A stretch of 19,085 nt of DNA. Source: Cloacimonetes bacterium UBA5456. Its GTDB lineage: Bacteria; Cloacimonadota; Cloacimonadia; Cloacimonadales; Cloacimonadaceae. The stretch is from contig DIQS01000015.1 in NCBI GenBank assembly GCA_002427325.1, positions 1 to 19,085 of the forward strand, written 5' to 3'. This document shows, piece by piece, positions 1 to 8,132 of this stretch. The notes beneath the pieces are model-generated. The model was given only the letters and a program-made list of their open reading frames with translations, was not told where the DNA came from and did no database searches. Both the position numbers and the translations under genes were made by a program. Every line of letters begins with the position of its first letter. The stretch's first letter is position 1.

Positions 1-315
1 GTTTCCCATCTCGACACTGGTGATGAAGATCAGTTCGTCCAAGGCGGAAAGCACCACGATATCGGTGTAGGAAACATGGTTGCCAACCAAGAGTAAAGGT
101 TTGCCATCAAAGGCTTTGAGTCTTTCAAGATTGTTTACTGTGAGTGTCATCTTAAAAGCTTTTCTAAATTTCTTGGCGTTACGATGGATATTTTGCGCCT
201 GTTTATGCCTTTTTTTGATGGGATCTTTGGTAAACGCAGTGATAAACCAAGCACGAATATAATAAATCGAGAGTAAATAAATGTGTTTAGATATGTAAGA
301 AATACGGTTTAACAT
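1..315 (-). CDS. PlsC-type 1-acyl-glycerol-phosphate/lyso-lipid O-acyltransferase, partial
   Basis: The minus-strand frame opens with ATG at 315-313 and runs off the left edge after 105 codons, so only the N-terminus is present. A hydrophobic N-terminal stretch (about residues 10-28) is followed by a basic linker and then LLLVGNHVSYTD at residues 74-85. This contains the NHx4D acyltransferase block I of the PlsC family, with catalytic His80 and Asp85. The family transfers a fatty acyl group from acyl-ACP or acyl-CoA to a hydroxyl of a lyso-lipid at the inner membrane. The gene starts 3 nt after the stop of the upstream OlsB-like gene, with only a weak Shine-Dalgarno (GTGAG), which suggests translational coupling. 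Next to an OlsB-like N-acyltransferase it most likely performs the second (OlsA/GlsA-like) acylation of an aminolipid; a general phosphatidate-forming PlsC is the alternative. Confidence 0.85.
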   Translation of the reverse strand, partial: MLNRISYISKHIYLLSIYYIRAWFITAFTKDPIKKRHKQAQNIHRNAKKFRKAFKMTLTVNNLERLKAFDGKPLLLVGNHVSYTDIVVLSALDELIFITSVEMGN

Positions 316-318
316 ATT

Positions 319-1161
319 TTAACTCACTGGCTTACGGAGCTTGTCCGAGAGTAGGTTACGGGTGTCTAACAAGGTGAGAAAATCAATGCACTGAAACTCT
401 CGATCCAAGGCGGGGCTACCATATACTTTGGCACCCACATTAAGATATGACATCAGAAGCGAGGGGATTCTGTCTTTCATTTGCTCTTTGAAATCTTCTA
501 TGGTGAGCACCGGTGAGCGCAAAAGCTCGTTTTTGCTAAGCGGTAAGCGGTATTTAGAGCGAGGACGTATGTTCATGGAATGGCTGATATGCCCGTTTTC
601 ACGCAGATATTGATAGACGATGCGTATTTGATCGGGATCGGTGGTCTTGACGCTGGAGCAGCCGAAGAGGTAGTTTGCCCCGCTATAATCCACATAAGCT
701 TTGATTCCTTCCCAAAGCAAAGCGATGGTGATGCCGTTTCGATGTTCGGGATGAACGCAGGCACGGCCGAGCTCAAGCTTGATTCCGGGCAGATTGCTGA
801 TGCTCTTCATGTGGAACTCGGTCTCAGTGTACCATTTCTTACTATAGAGGGACGATTGCAGCCTATATGTGCCGATGATCATCTCATTTCTTTTGTCATA
901 GATGATGATATGGTCGCAGAATTTGTCAAAACGGTCTCTATCGATGCCGCCACGCTTCTTCTTGTTCAAAATCTCCTCTAAAAACACTTCGTGTCGGAGT
1001 TTGAGCGCAGCATTCAGTTCGGCGTTTGAATCAGCCGTTTTAACGATGTAATTCTTCTTTTCAACAATGAAAGGGATATTGGCTTTAAAATTCTTTAACC
1101 TGCCCGTTTGTGGCATGGTTAGGAGCCTGATATTCTTTCTTTGGTTCTTACCAACTCTCAT
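319..1161 (-). CDS. OlsB-like GNAT-fold N-acyltransferase (ornithine/glycine lipid synthesis, hemolysin-like family)
   Basis: The protein is 280 aa and resembles the OlsB/hemolysin-like acyltransferase family, which joins a 3-hydroxyacyl group from ACP to the amino group of an amino acid to give a lyso-aminolipid. Visible landmarks are LRHEVFLEE (55-63), DHIIIYD (83-89), IIGTYRL (95-101), ELGRACVHPEHRNG (130-143), YLFGCSS (164-170) and the C-terminal GSPALDREFQCIDFLTLLD (248-266). These fit the family order of an arginine/glutamate-rich entry, the ELGR acetyl-CoA-binding-like core and the F-x-C-x-DF tail. The ATG at 1161 has AAGG-type purine runs about 9 nt upstream; an internal Met at residue 16 is an alternative start with poorer signals. 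The gene is followed 3 nt later by a PlsC-type acyltransferase, the classical two-step aminolipid pairing. The amino acid acceptor (ornithine, glycine or other) cannot be read from the sequence. Confidence 0.8.
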   Translation of the reverse strand: MRVGKNQRKNIRLLTMPQTGRLKNFKANIPFIVEKKNYIVKTADSNAELNAALKLRHEVFLEEILNKKKRGGIDRDRFDKFCDHIIIYDKRNEMIIGTYRLQSSLYSKKWYTETEFHMKSISNLPGIKLELGRACVHPEHRNGITIALLWEGIKAYVDYSGANYLFGCSSVKTTDPDQIRIVYQYLRENGHISHSMNIRPRSKYRLPLSKNELLRSPVLTIEDFKEQMKDRIPSLLMSYLNVGAKVYGSPALDREFQCIDFLTLLDTRNLLSDKLRKPVS

Positions 1162-1304
1162 GAGGAAAGCCTTACCTTATAGTAATATACTTAATTGTTT
1201 TAACGTCGTGGGAATGGAGTATTTTGTCAAGGCCAAAAAGTCTGATCTTGTGTTTATGCTCATATTCATGCTGTCTTTTCTTGCGGATGAGTTGCGTGGA
1301 GTCC

Positions 1305-1322
1305 TTATAAAAGTGTTTATAA
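1305..1322. repeat. AT-rich perfect inverted repeat upstream of the aminolipid genes
   Basis: TTATAAA (1305-1311), a 4-nt AGTG loop, then TTTATAA (1316-1322). It lies about 145 bp upstream of the OlsB-like start and downstream of the fhs terminator, so it could be an operator for the minus-strand pair. In AT-rich DNA such a palindrome can also arise by chance. Confidence 0.3.
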
Positions 1323-1340
1323 AGAGGCAGTTAGAGGTCT

Positions 1341-1377
1341 TTAACAAAATCAAAGGGCTACCGAGATGGCAGCCCTT
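1341..1377 (-). terminator. Rho-independent terminator of fhs
   Basis: On the minus strand AAGGGCT and AGCCCTT (plus positions 1371-1377 and 1353-1359) form a 7-bp stem, extended by two more G-C pairs after one mismatch. The stem is followed by TGATTTTGTT. It lies about 20 nt past the fhs stop and fits an intrinsic terminator separating fhs from the aminolipid genes. Confidence 0.75.
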
Positions 1378-1397
1378 ATGAGGAGGTACTGTGGTTT

Positions 1398-3068
1398 TTA
1401 AAATAGTCCGGAAATCTTTCCGTCTTGCTCCACGTCTATTGTCATGGCACTTGGGGTTTTGGGCAGTCCGGGCATGCGCATGATTTCACCCGTGATGGGC
1501 ACGAGGAAGCCGGCGCCGCTGGAGATCACAATATTGCGAACTGTCACCAAGAAATCCTTCGGTCTGCCGATGAGATCGGGGTTATCAGAGAGTGATTTCT
1601 GGGTTTTTGCTATGCAAATTGGCAGCTTGTCATAACCAAATTTGTTGATGCGCCTGAGGTCTAATTTCGCTTCAGCGGTATAGTCCACCTTTTGCGCGCC
1701 ATAAATCTCGTTTGCGACTTTGAATATCTTGTCTTCGACGGGACTATCCCAATCGTAGAGTCCGTGCGAGGTGCTCACATCATTATCCACCATTTGCACC
1801 ACCTTTTCGGCGAGCTCTATTCCGCCTTCGCCGCCTCGGGCAAAATAGTCAACAATGCTGGCATCCGAGCCGGATTGAATCACAAAATCTTTCACGATCT
1901 GCAATTCTTCCTCGGTGTCGGTGTGGAAGCGGTTGATGGCGACAATGGACTTAACGCCAAATTTATCAATGTTTTCTAAGTGTTTAGCGAGGTTTACCAG
2001 TCCTGCGCGCACGGCTTCAGGATTGGGCTGATCGAGGTCTCTAACTCTCACGCCGCCATGCACTTTCAGCGCACGCACGGTTGCAACGAGCACCACTGCA
2101 TTGGCATTAAATCCGCCATATTTACATACGAGATCAAAGAACTTCTCCGCTCCCAAATCAAAGCCAAAGCCTGCCTCGGTCACCACATAATCGCTGAATC
2201 TGAGTGCTGTCTTGGTGGCAAGAATGCTGTTTGCGCCCTGAGCGATATTGGCAAAAGGGCCGCCGTGAACGAGTGCGGGAGTATTTTCCGTGGTCTGAAC
2301 CAAGTTTGGCTTCAGTGCTTCTTTGAGCAATGCTGCCACTCCGCCTTCAAAGCCGAGTTGGTGAACTTTCACGGGCTCGCCGGAATAGGAAAAGCCCACG
2401 GTGATCTCGCCGATGCGGTTCTTGAGCTCTTCCATATTGTTTGAAAGGCAGAGGATCGCCATAATCTCGCTGGCGGGAGTGATGTCAAATCCGTCTTCAC
2501 GTGGGAAGCCTTGTCTGCTGCCGCCGAGTCCGATCACGATGTTTCTCAGCATGCGGTCGTTCACGTCTAAGACTCTCTTCCAGGTGATTCTGCGCGGGTC
2601 TAAGCCCACTTTATTGTCGTAATAGATATAGTTGTCAACCAGTGCGGCAAGTGTGTTATTCGCCGCTGTGATGGCATGAAAATCTCCGGTGAAGTGGAGG
2701 TTGATGTCTTCCATAGGCAAGACTTGTGACCATCCGCCTCCTGCGGCTCCGCCTTTGATGCCAAACACGGGACCCAGGGAGGGTTCGCGAACTGCCGCTA
2801 TTGACTTCTTGCCGATGCGATTGAGTGCCTGTGAAAGCCCGATCGAGACGGTTGTCTTACCTTCTCCGGCGGGCGTGGGGGTGATCGCAGAGACGAGGAT
2901 GAGCTTGCCGGTGGGGTTGTTTTCTGCGGCAAACAGGGTCTTATAGCGTATCTTCGCCTTGTATTCACCATAGTGGTCTAAATCGTGAGGAGTCAGCCCG
3001 ATCTTTGCGGCTATCTCATTGATTGGCTGGAGTTTTACCAGTTGTCCAATTTCCAAATCTGAAAGCAT
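1398..3068 (-). CDS. fhs: Formate-tetrahydrofolate ligase (10-formyl-THF synthetase)
   Basis: The 556-aa protein has the usual length for the family. It catalyses ATP-dependent joining of formate to tetrahydrofolate in the cytosol, feeding purine synthesis and one-carbon metabolism, and can run in reverse to make ATP in some anaerobes. The phosphate-binding loop TPAGEGKTT is at residues 65-73, EPSLGPVFGIKGGAAGGG at 95-112, and the GDFHAITAANN segment at about 128-138; all are hallmark motifs. The C-terminus (GEIMRMPGLPKTPSAMTID) is also typical. ATG at 3068 is preceded by GGAGG with a 6-nt spacer, a strong site. The gene is monocistronic: a terminator of the upstream operon lies behind it and its own terminator follows. 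In this setting it probably supports glycine/serine and formate metabolism. I see no other Wood-Ljungdahl gene in the window. Confidence 0.97.
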   Translation of the reverse strand: MLSDLEIGQLVKLQPINEIAAKIGLTPHDLDHYGEYKAKIRYKTLFAAENNPTGKLILVSAITPTPAGEGKTTVSIGLSQALNRIGKKSIAAVREPSLGPVFGIKGGAAGGGWSQVLPMEDINLHFTGDFHAITAANNTLAALVDNYIYYDNKVGLDPRRITWKRVLDVNDRMLRNIVIGLGGSRQGFPREDGFDITPASEIMAILCLSNNMEELKNRIGEITVGFSYSGEPVKVHQLGFEGGVAALLKEALKPNLVQTTENTPALVHGGPFANIAQGANSILATKTALRFSDYVVTEAGFGFDLGAEKFFDLVCKYGGFNANAVVLVATVRALKVHGGVRVRDLDQPNPEAVRAGLVNLAKHLENIDKFGVKSIVAINRFHTDTEEELQIVKDFVIQSGSDASIVDYFARGGEGGIELAEKVVQMVDNDVSTSHGLYDWDSPVEDKIFKVANEIYGAQKVDYTAEAKLDLRRINKFGYDKLPICIAKTQKSLSDNPDLIGRPKDFLVTVRNIVISSGAGFLVPITGEIMRMPGLPKTPSAMTIDVEQDGKISGLF

Positions 3069-3099
3069 ATCTTACCTCCATGGGTAGTTTATTGTTTAT

Positions 3100-3132
3100 A
3101 TATTAATCTAAGGCATTTTGCGGCGTAAGCAA
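3100..3132 (-). promoter_or_regulatory. Candidate fhs promoter
   Basis: On the minus strand TTGCTT (plus 3127-3132) is followed 21 nt later by TAATAT (plus 3100-3105), about 30 nt before the fhs start. The -10-like box is good, but the spacing is longer than the 17 nt usual for sigma-70 promoters. The same 21-nt spacing and the same AGAYTAATAT context recur upstream of the MlaD-like gene. Confidence 0.35.
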
Positions 3133-3173
3133 GTGTGCTAACTATCGCAAATTTACGAGCCTTATCTATCTTC

Positions 3174-3210
3174 AAAAAAGGGGCAAGAATCATCAAGATC
3201 GGCTCGCCCC
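3174..3210 (-). terminator. Rho-independent terminator of the tldD operon
   Basis: On the minus strand GGGGCGAG (plus 3203-3210) pairs with CTTGCCCC (plus 3180-3187) in an 8-bp stem with one G-T wobble. Six T residues follow immediately (plus 3174-3179). It sits about 30 nt beyond the tldD stop. Confidence 0.85.
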
Positions 3211-3240
3211 ATAGTTACTTGTTGAATGTGTTATAATCCT

Positions 3241-4677
3241 TTAGCCGGGAAGCATATCCACGGCTCTGAATCGGGCGGGAGCAACGCCGTGAGAGAGGCG
3301 CATCACCTGTCCGGGCTCGCCTTTTCCGCAGTTGAAGGTGGACTGATATGCCCATTCTTCCTCGCCGCAAATCCCGTCGCAGGCGTTCCAAAAGTCTTGT
3401 GTGATGCCGAAATAGGTGGGTTCTTTGACTATTCCCACGATGCGGCCGTCTTTGATCTCATAGCCTATCTCGGTGGTGAATTGGAAGTTATTCCTGTTGT
3501 CGTCTATGCTCCAAGTCTTTGTGAAATCAAGGAAATAGCCACGCTCGGTGCTTGCGATAAGTTCTTCGAGGCTGCCCTTGCCGGGAGCTATGCAGAGATT
3601 GGTCATGCGCACCAGCGGGATGTCGTCTGCAAAAGATGCCTTCATGTTTGAAGAAGGCTCGAGTCCGAGCAGGTGGGCGATGTGGCGTGAGGTCTGTTGA
3701 TTCACCAAGATGCCGTCTTTGATGATGTCTATCCTTTTGCCGGGAACTCCTTCATCGTCGAGCATGTGATAGCCCATTCCGGCGGGATCGGTGCTATCGC
3801 TATAGACGTTGAGGATGGGGCTGCCATATTGGAACTTACCGAGCATCTCAGGGCGCACAAAAGTCTTGCCGGCATAGGATATCTCTTGTCCAAAGATGCG
3901 GTCTGCCTCGGTGGCGTGCCCGATTGATTCATGCAGTTGCAAGCCGAGATGTCCGCCGCCGATGATGATATCCGCCTTCTTGTCTTTGACACGAGGTGCG
4001 CTGAGGAGATCGGTGGCTTCTTTAATGATTCGCTCTGTATTCTTCTCAAATTCGTGTTTATAAAAGAGCTCGAAGCCAGCCCTTCCCGTGCCCATATGTC
4101 CCGGCCAAGTGCGGCTTTGCATCTCATTACCATCGCTGGCTGCCACGCTCATCGCGGGATCGCTGTTATAGACCACGCTGTGATAGTAGCTGCCTTCGGT
4201 GTTTGCATAATACTTTTCTTGTTTCTCAAAGTTTGCCGAGACGCCGGAATAGACGATCTTGCCTTGGGGCTTGATGCTATCGGCTAATCTTGAAAGAAAG
4301 TCCAGCTTTTCCTCGCGATCCATGGTGAAAGGATCAATCTCGGGAGTGAAGGCATATTCGCCTTGTGTGGCACCAAGAGCGGGGAAGCTCAGCTTTTTCT
4401 TTTGGAAAGCAGCACCGTGAGTAGCGTTGTCCTTTGCGCGTTTGATGAGCTTGTCGATGGAGCTATCGCTGAGGTCGCCACTTCCGGCAAATCCGAAGCA
4501 ACCATCTTTCAGGATGCGGATGCCGATGGCGTGAGAACCCAAGCTACTGCCCATTCCACGCAAGTTGCCATTGCTGAAATATATATATTCATAGTCGGTG
4601 ATAGTGATGCGAACATCTGCAAAGGTGATGTCCGAACTATCCAGTTTTGCGATGATACTTTTTATCTTTTGTTCCAT
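3241..4677 (-). CDS. tldD: TldD-family zinc metalloprotease, catalytic subunit
   Basis: The 478-aa protein matches TldD in length and layout. HESIGHATEADR at 249-260 carries the family HExxxH metal site (His249, Glu250, His254), and NCGKGEPGQ near the C-terminus supplies the third ligand, Cys450. TldD works with its inactive paralogue TldE/PmbA as a heterodimer that trims unfolded peptides, for example microcin B17 precursor and CcdA in E. coli. The start ATG lies 9 nt after the stop of the upstream TldE-type gene, with AAGGGA as Shine-Dalgarno, and a terminator follows. This is therefore the last gene of the operon. No modified-peptide precursor or toxin-antitoxin gene is seen nearby, so the substrate is unknown. 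Confidence 0.93.
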   Translation of the reverse strand: MEQKIKSIIAKLDSSDITFADVRITITDYEYIYFSNGNLRGMGSSLGSHAIGIRILKDGCFGFAGSGDLSDSSIDKLIKRAKDNATHGAAFQKKKLSFPALGATQGEYAFTPEIDPFTMDREEKLDFLSRLADSIKPQGKIVYSGVSANFEKQEKYYANTEGSYYHSVVYNSDPAMSVAASDGNEMQSRTWPGHMGTGRAGFELFYKHEFEKNTERIIKEATDLLSAPRVKDKKADIIIGGGHLGLQLHESIGHATEADRIFGQEISYAGKTFVRPEMLGKFQYGSPILNVYSDSTDPAGMGYHMLDDEGVPGKRIDIIKDGILVNQQTSRHIAHLLGLEPSSNMKASFADDIPLVRMTNLCIAPGKGSLEELIASTERGYFLDFTKTWSIDDNRNNFQFTTEIGYEIKDGRIVGIVKEPTYFGITQDFWNACDGICGEEEWAYQSTFNCGKGEPGQVMRLSHGVAPARFRAVDMLPG

Positions 4678-4686
4678 GATTATCCC

Positions 4687-6015
4687 TTAAATCGTCTTGG
4701 TTGAAGAGCTGATGAAGAACTCTTTGATCTTGGCGTGCGGTGCTTTGCTTGTATTGATATCAAACATGTTATAATTAGAGGAGAAGGGGATGGTGTAAAC
4801 CTTATTCTCCAATGCGGTGGCGTTCTTGAGTATCTCGGAGATGTGTTCGGTGAAACGGAGGTTGTTTACCACCTTGGTGATCTTGCCGTCTTCGATGAGG
4901 AAGGTGCCGTCGCGGGTGAGTCCCGTGAGCGAAGTATCTCTCATATTGATGAAGTTCATATAGTGCAAGCTGGAGATATAAAGCCCGTGCTTGATGGAAG
5001 CTATCATCTCTTCGAGGCTGTGCTCTCCGGGAGCGATCTTGAGGCATTCTGCGGTGTTGCCGTTCTTGGGCTCGCCGGTCTTGTGGTGATAATACTTCCC
5101 GCAAGTGAAGGCGCGGAAATAGCCTTTATCGATGAGCTTGAGCTCTTCATAGAGGCTTCCGCCATCGCCATAGCTGGCTTGCACCATTTGAGGGTCTTTA
5201 GGATCGTCTGTGATGCTTATTATCTCCGGGAAGACTTGGGTGTCCTTGAGCCCTTCAAAATAGCTGGAATGACGGTCTAAGGCAGCTGCATTCATGCCAT
5301 AGCTGAGATATTGGACAAACTCTGCCACACAGCGCGGGGCGAGGATGAGCTCATATTTGCCGGCATCGACGTCCACCACCGGCTTTTTGGCGTTTTCTAT
5401 CTTAAAGAGCAGGCTCTCGCGCATGGCTTCGATATCAAAGAAGTCAAAGTTCTCTCCGCCGAAGGTTTCCAGCACGGTCACTTGGTTCTCTTTGTTTACC
5501 GCTTTCACCTCGAAGTAGATAGGCGAGCCTTGGCTGTCTTTATCGAGACCATTGCTATTCATAAAGCGACTGCGGGAATTGTTGCAGATGAAGGTGCCGA
5601 AGAGCTCAAAGCGGTGAGGCGCAACGCTCTTGGCGAGGCTTTGGAGTATCTCCGTCTTTTCTTTGAGTCCGATTCTTTGGATGTTATTTGTGAAAGGGCG
5701 AGGCTCAGCGAGGCGTGCGTCGTCTTCCACATCCACAAAATCGGGATCAGCCGGCATCTTATCGATGATCTTGAGCGCATCTTCGAGGGCGTGCATCACC
5801 TTCTTTTCATCGGGATTATCCACCTCAAAGCCAAAAGACCTTTTGTCTTTATAAAGCTGGCAATGAAGCGAGTGTTTTTCTTTGCTGATATTATAGTTTG
5901 TCTGGCTCTGATAAAAGCGCAGGAAGTCCGTCTCCCAATGGCTTTGAGAGATCACATACTTGAGCGAAGGATGGGTGCCGAGTGCGTCCTTGAGATTGAT
6001 TAGCTGTTGATACAT
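4687..6015 (-). CDS. pmbA: TldE/PmbA-family protein, non-catalytic partner of TldD
   Basis: The 442-aa protein shows the TldE/PmbA fold signatures: an EFVQYLSYGMNAAALDRHSSYFEG-like central stretch (about residue 230 onward) and the C-terminal NMRDTSLTGLTRDGTFLIEDGKI block. It has no HExxxH motif, as expected of the inactive partner subunit. It is translated immediately ahead of tldD, with a 9-nt gap, so a stoichiometric heterodimer is likely. The start at 6015 has AAGGA about 12 nt upstream, slightly distant. A 79-nt gap separates it from the amidohydrolase-like gene upstream, with no terminator seen, so it may belong to the same long transcript. Confidence 0.88.
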   Translation of the reverse strand: MYQQLINLKDALGTHPSLKYVISQSHWETDFLRFYQSQTNYNISKEKHSLHCQLYKDKRSFGFEVDNPDEKKVMHALEDALKIIDKMPADPDFVDVEDDARLAEPRPFTNNIQRIGLKEKTEILQSLAKSVAPHRFELFGTFICNNSRSRFMNSNGLDKDSQGSPIYFEVKAVNKENQVTVLETFGGENFDFFDIEAMRESLLFKIENAKKPVVDVDAGKYELILAPRCVAEFVQYLSYGMNAAALDRHSSYFEGLKDTQVFPEIISITDDPKDPQMVQASYGDGGSLYEELKLIDKGYFRAFTCGKYYHHKTGEPKNGNTAECLKIAPGEHSLEEMIASIKHGLYISSLHYMNFINMRDTSLTGLTRDGTFLIEDGKITKVVNNLRFTEHISEILKNATALENKVYTIPFSSNYNMFDINTSKAPHAKIKEFFISSSTKTI

Positions 6016-6094
6016 ATTAAATCTAAATCCTTGATTCTATTTAGCGGTTAGGATATCTTTATGCAGTCTATCTTGATGAAATATATGCTCAAAA

Positions 6095-7360
6095 TCACAT
6101 CCAACTGCGTTTATTATGTCGTCTTTTGGGACTCGTATGTCGAGGAATATATTTGCCGCGAGGCTCACTTTCGGCATCCACTTTATTGCCACGCAGCCAG
6201 ACCGATTCTATGGCACCTGTGAGCGTGATCTCTTTGCCATATATATCGGTAGCACTGGTGTTTTGATTTGGATCATAGACCACAAAGTCTGCATCCGAGC
6301 CCACATCGATCCTACCCTTTTGCGGATAGAGTCCGAGGCGTTTAGCAGGATTTTCACTGGTCATCTTGATGCAGGTAGCAAGCGGAATCTTGCGCTCTTT
6401 CCAAAGCTGAGAAAGCACCCAGAGATAGCTGTATTCCATAATCTGAGTAGGATTGCCGGCAAAGACCTCCTCTTTGCAAGCTATATTCGAGGCATTATTT
6501 GAGATGAGATATATCTTATTCTTTTTGAGTAATTCAAAGAGCAAGGGAAAGTGTTCAATATCGTTGAAATCCGTTCTCCAAGGTGCGGGGAAGCTATCCG
6601 GCTGCAAGAAGTGCATGAGATCGCTGATATCCATGGCAAAAGAGATATCGCTACGGCGCGAGATACCATTGATGAAATCGATATTCTGATACGAGCTCAC
6701 CCGCGGGACATGTATAGGATTTTCCTGCATGCGTCTGAGTATCTTTTTGAGCCCGCTTTGATGTGCTTCAAAGCCATATTCTTTATGATTATCCGTATCC
6801 CAGCCTTGGAATGAGAAGGTGGTATCGCTCTCATAGATATCCATGAAGAGGTCCATTATTTCGTCAAAACTCATCTCCTCGATATTCGGATTTGGCGAAG
6901 GCTTGGCGAGGCTGATTCCCACCACACCTTTTGCCCAGAGTTCTTGCGCACTCTCGGCATAGTAAGGGTAGTCGGTGACGTCCACATGCGCCCAAAAAGC
7001 CGTATCGGTAAAGAGTTTCCCCGCCACCTTTTTCTCTAAGTTTCGTAGGTCAGACAGGCTGAATATCGGCGTTTTGGAAAAGAAGCTCATCTCAGCGATG
7101 GTAGTCCACCCGCCTTTGATGGCATGGCGTCCCAGCTCGGCAAGAGCATCCGCGGGGCTTTTGTCCTCGCCCACAGAGTGGCTATGGATTTCGATTGCAC
7201 CCGGCAGGAGAATCTTCCCGCGCAGGTCGATGATTTCAAGCTCTTCTTCGGTGATGATTTCATCGCTTGAGATTTTGATTATCTCTTCACCAAAGAGAAT
7301 GTTAACGCGTTTAAGTGCGTTTGAACTTGTGGGTAGGGAGGCGTTAATAAAAAGCTTCAT
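6095..7360 (-). CDS. Dihydroorotase/hydantoinase-like amidohydrolase-fold protein, probably non-catalytic
   Basis: The 421-aa protein has the amidohydrolase architecture: an N-terminal beta-sandwich strand set ending LRGKILLPGAIEIHSHS, a central barrel, and the classic C-terminal NPAKRLGLYPQKGRIDVGSDADFVVYD plus IESVWLRGNKV. The first metal pair HSH is kept at residues 59-61. Later catalytic positions look lost in a by-eye comparison: GVVGIS (145-150) where the carboxylated lysine (…FK) is expected; FQGWD (184-188) where a His is expected; HVPRVSS (217-223), with Arg220 replacing the His of HxxHVS; and SNNASN (287-292) in place of TDHAPH. A basic tail (RHTSPKRRHNKRSW) ends the protein. It starts 4 nt after fabI with a weak ribosome site, so it is coupled to fabI. 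It could be a structural or regulatory pseudo-enzyme like inactive DHOases, or act on an unusual substrate. Confidence 0.8.
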   Translation of the reverse strand: MKLFINASLPTSSNALKRVNILFGEEIIKISSDEIITEEELEIIDLRGKILLPGAIEIHSHSVGEDKSPADALAELGRHAIKGGWTTIAEMSFFSKTPIFSLSDLRNLEKKVAGKLFTDTAFWAHVDVTDYPYYAESAQELWAKGVVGISLAKPSPNPNIEEMSFDEIMDLFMDIYESDTTFSFQGWDTDNHKEYGFEAHQSGLKKILRRMQENPIHVPRVSSYQNIDFINGISRRSDISFAMDISDLMHFLQPDSFPAPWRTDFNDIEHFPLLFELLKKNKIYLISNNASNIACKEEVFAGNPTQIMEYSYLWVLSQLWKERKIPLATCIKMTSENPAKRLGLYPQKGRIDVGSDADFVVYDPNQNTSATDIYGKEITLTGAIESVWLRGNKVDAESEPRGKYIPRHTSPKRRHNKRSWM

Positions 7361-7364
7361 ACAA

Positions 7365-8132
7365 TCAATATGCCATCACAGACATCCCTGCATCCACAAA
7401 GATCAGGTCTCCGGTGACTCCGGAAGCGAGATCAGAGAGGAGATAGAGTGCAGTTTTGGCAATATCCTCCTGTTCGATATTTCTGGCGAGGGGTGCGCCT
7501 TTTTCTATGCGGCGTTGTGCCTGAGAGACTCCCCCAATGGCAGATGATGAAAGGGTTTTCATGGGTCCGGCAGAGATGGCATTCACGCGCACGCCCTTTT
7601 CTCCCATGCTGTATGCAAGATAGCGCACCGATGCTTCGAGCGCGGCTTTGGCGATTCCCATCACGCCATAATTCGGCACAACTTTTTGAGCACCATAATA
7701 GCTGAGAGTGATCACTGCAGAGCCGGGCACGAGCAGGGATTGAGCGGCGCGGATCGTGGCCAAAAGTGAATACACAGAGATATCCATAGCGGTGAGGAAG
7801 CCATGTCGGCTGGTTTCATGGAAGGGGATATTGAGATCAGATGAAGGCGCAAAGGCGACGCTATGGACGATGTAATCGATTTGATCCCATCTCTTTGAGA
7901 TTTCGCCCATGAGGTGTTTGAGATCGTTATCTTTGGTGACATCGCATTCAAAGAGCATATCGGTCTCAAGTTCTTCGGCGATGGGTGTGATTCTTTTCAG
8001 AATAGGTGCGCCAACATAGCTCAGTGCCAGCTCAACGCCTTGTTCTCTGAGTGCTTTTGCGATGCCATAGGCGATGCTATGTTTGTTTGCAATCCCCAAA
8101 ATCAGGGCTTTTTTACCTTTCATATCTATCAT
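7365..8132 (-). CDS. fabI: Enoyl-[acyl-carrier-protein] reductase (NADH), FabI type
   Basis: The 255-aa short-chain-dehydrogenase-fold protein reduces the trans-2-enoyl-ACP intermediate in the last step of each fatty-acid elongation cycle. FabI hallmarks are GIANKHSIAYGIAK (13-26), the SVAFAP stretch (91-96) and the Tyr-x6-Lys catalytic pair Y155/K162 in NYGVMGIAK. ISAGPMKTLSSSAI (186-199) and the C-terminal VTGDLIFVDAG are also typical. The start at 8132 overlaps the stop of the upstream lipoprotein gene as ATGA, with AAAGGA 8 nt upstream. It is followed 4 nt later by the amidohydrolase-like gene. Its position inside an Mla-type lipid-transport operon ties fatty-acid synthesis to envelope lipid handling. 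Confidence 0.95.
   Translation of the reverse strand: MIDMKGKKALILGIANKHSIAYGIAKALREQGVELALSYVGAPILKRITPIAEELETDMLFECDVTKDNDLKHLMGEISKRWDQIDYIVHSVAFAPSSDLNIPFHETSRHGFLTAMDISVYSLLATIRAAQSLLVPGSAVITLSYYGAQKVVPNYGVMGIAKAALEASVRYLAYSMGEKGVRVNAISAGPMKTLSSSAIGGVSQAQRRIEKGAPLARNIEQEDIAKTALYLLSDLASGVTGDLIFVDAGMSVMAY

Noticed and set aside
580..981. Plus-strand frame of 133 aa opposite the OlsB-like gene
   Set aside because: It is a shadow of the OlsB-like coding sequence, whose motifs are unambiguous on the minus strand.
5311..6003. Long plus-strand frame (230 aa) opposite the TldE-type gene
   Set aside because: It is antisense to a clear TldE/PmbA protein, resembles no family I know and has no ribosome site; it is a shadow of codon bias.
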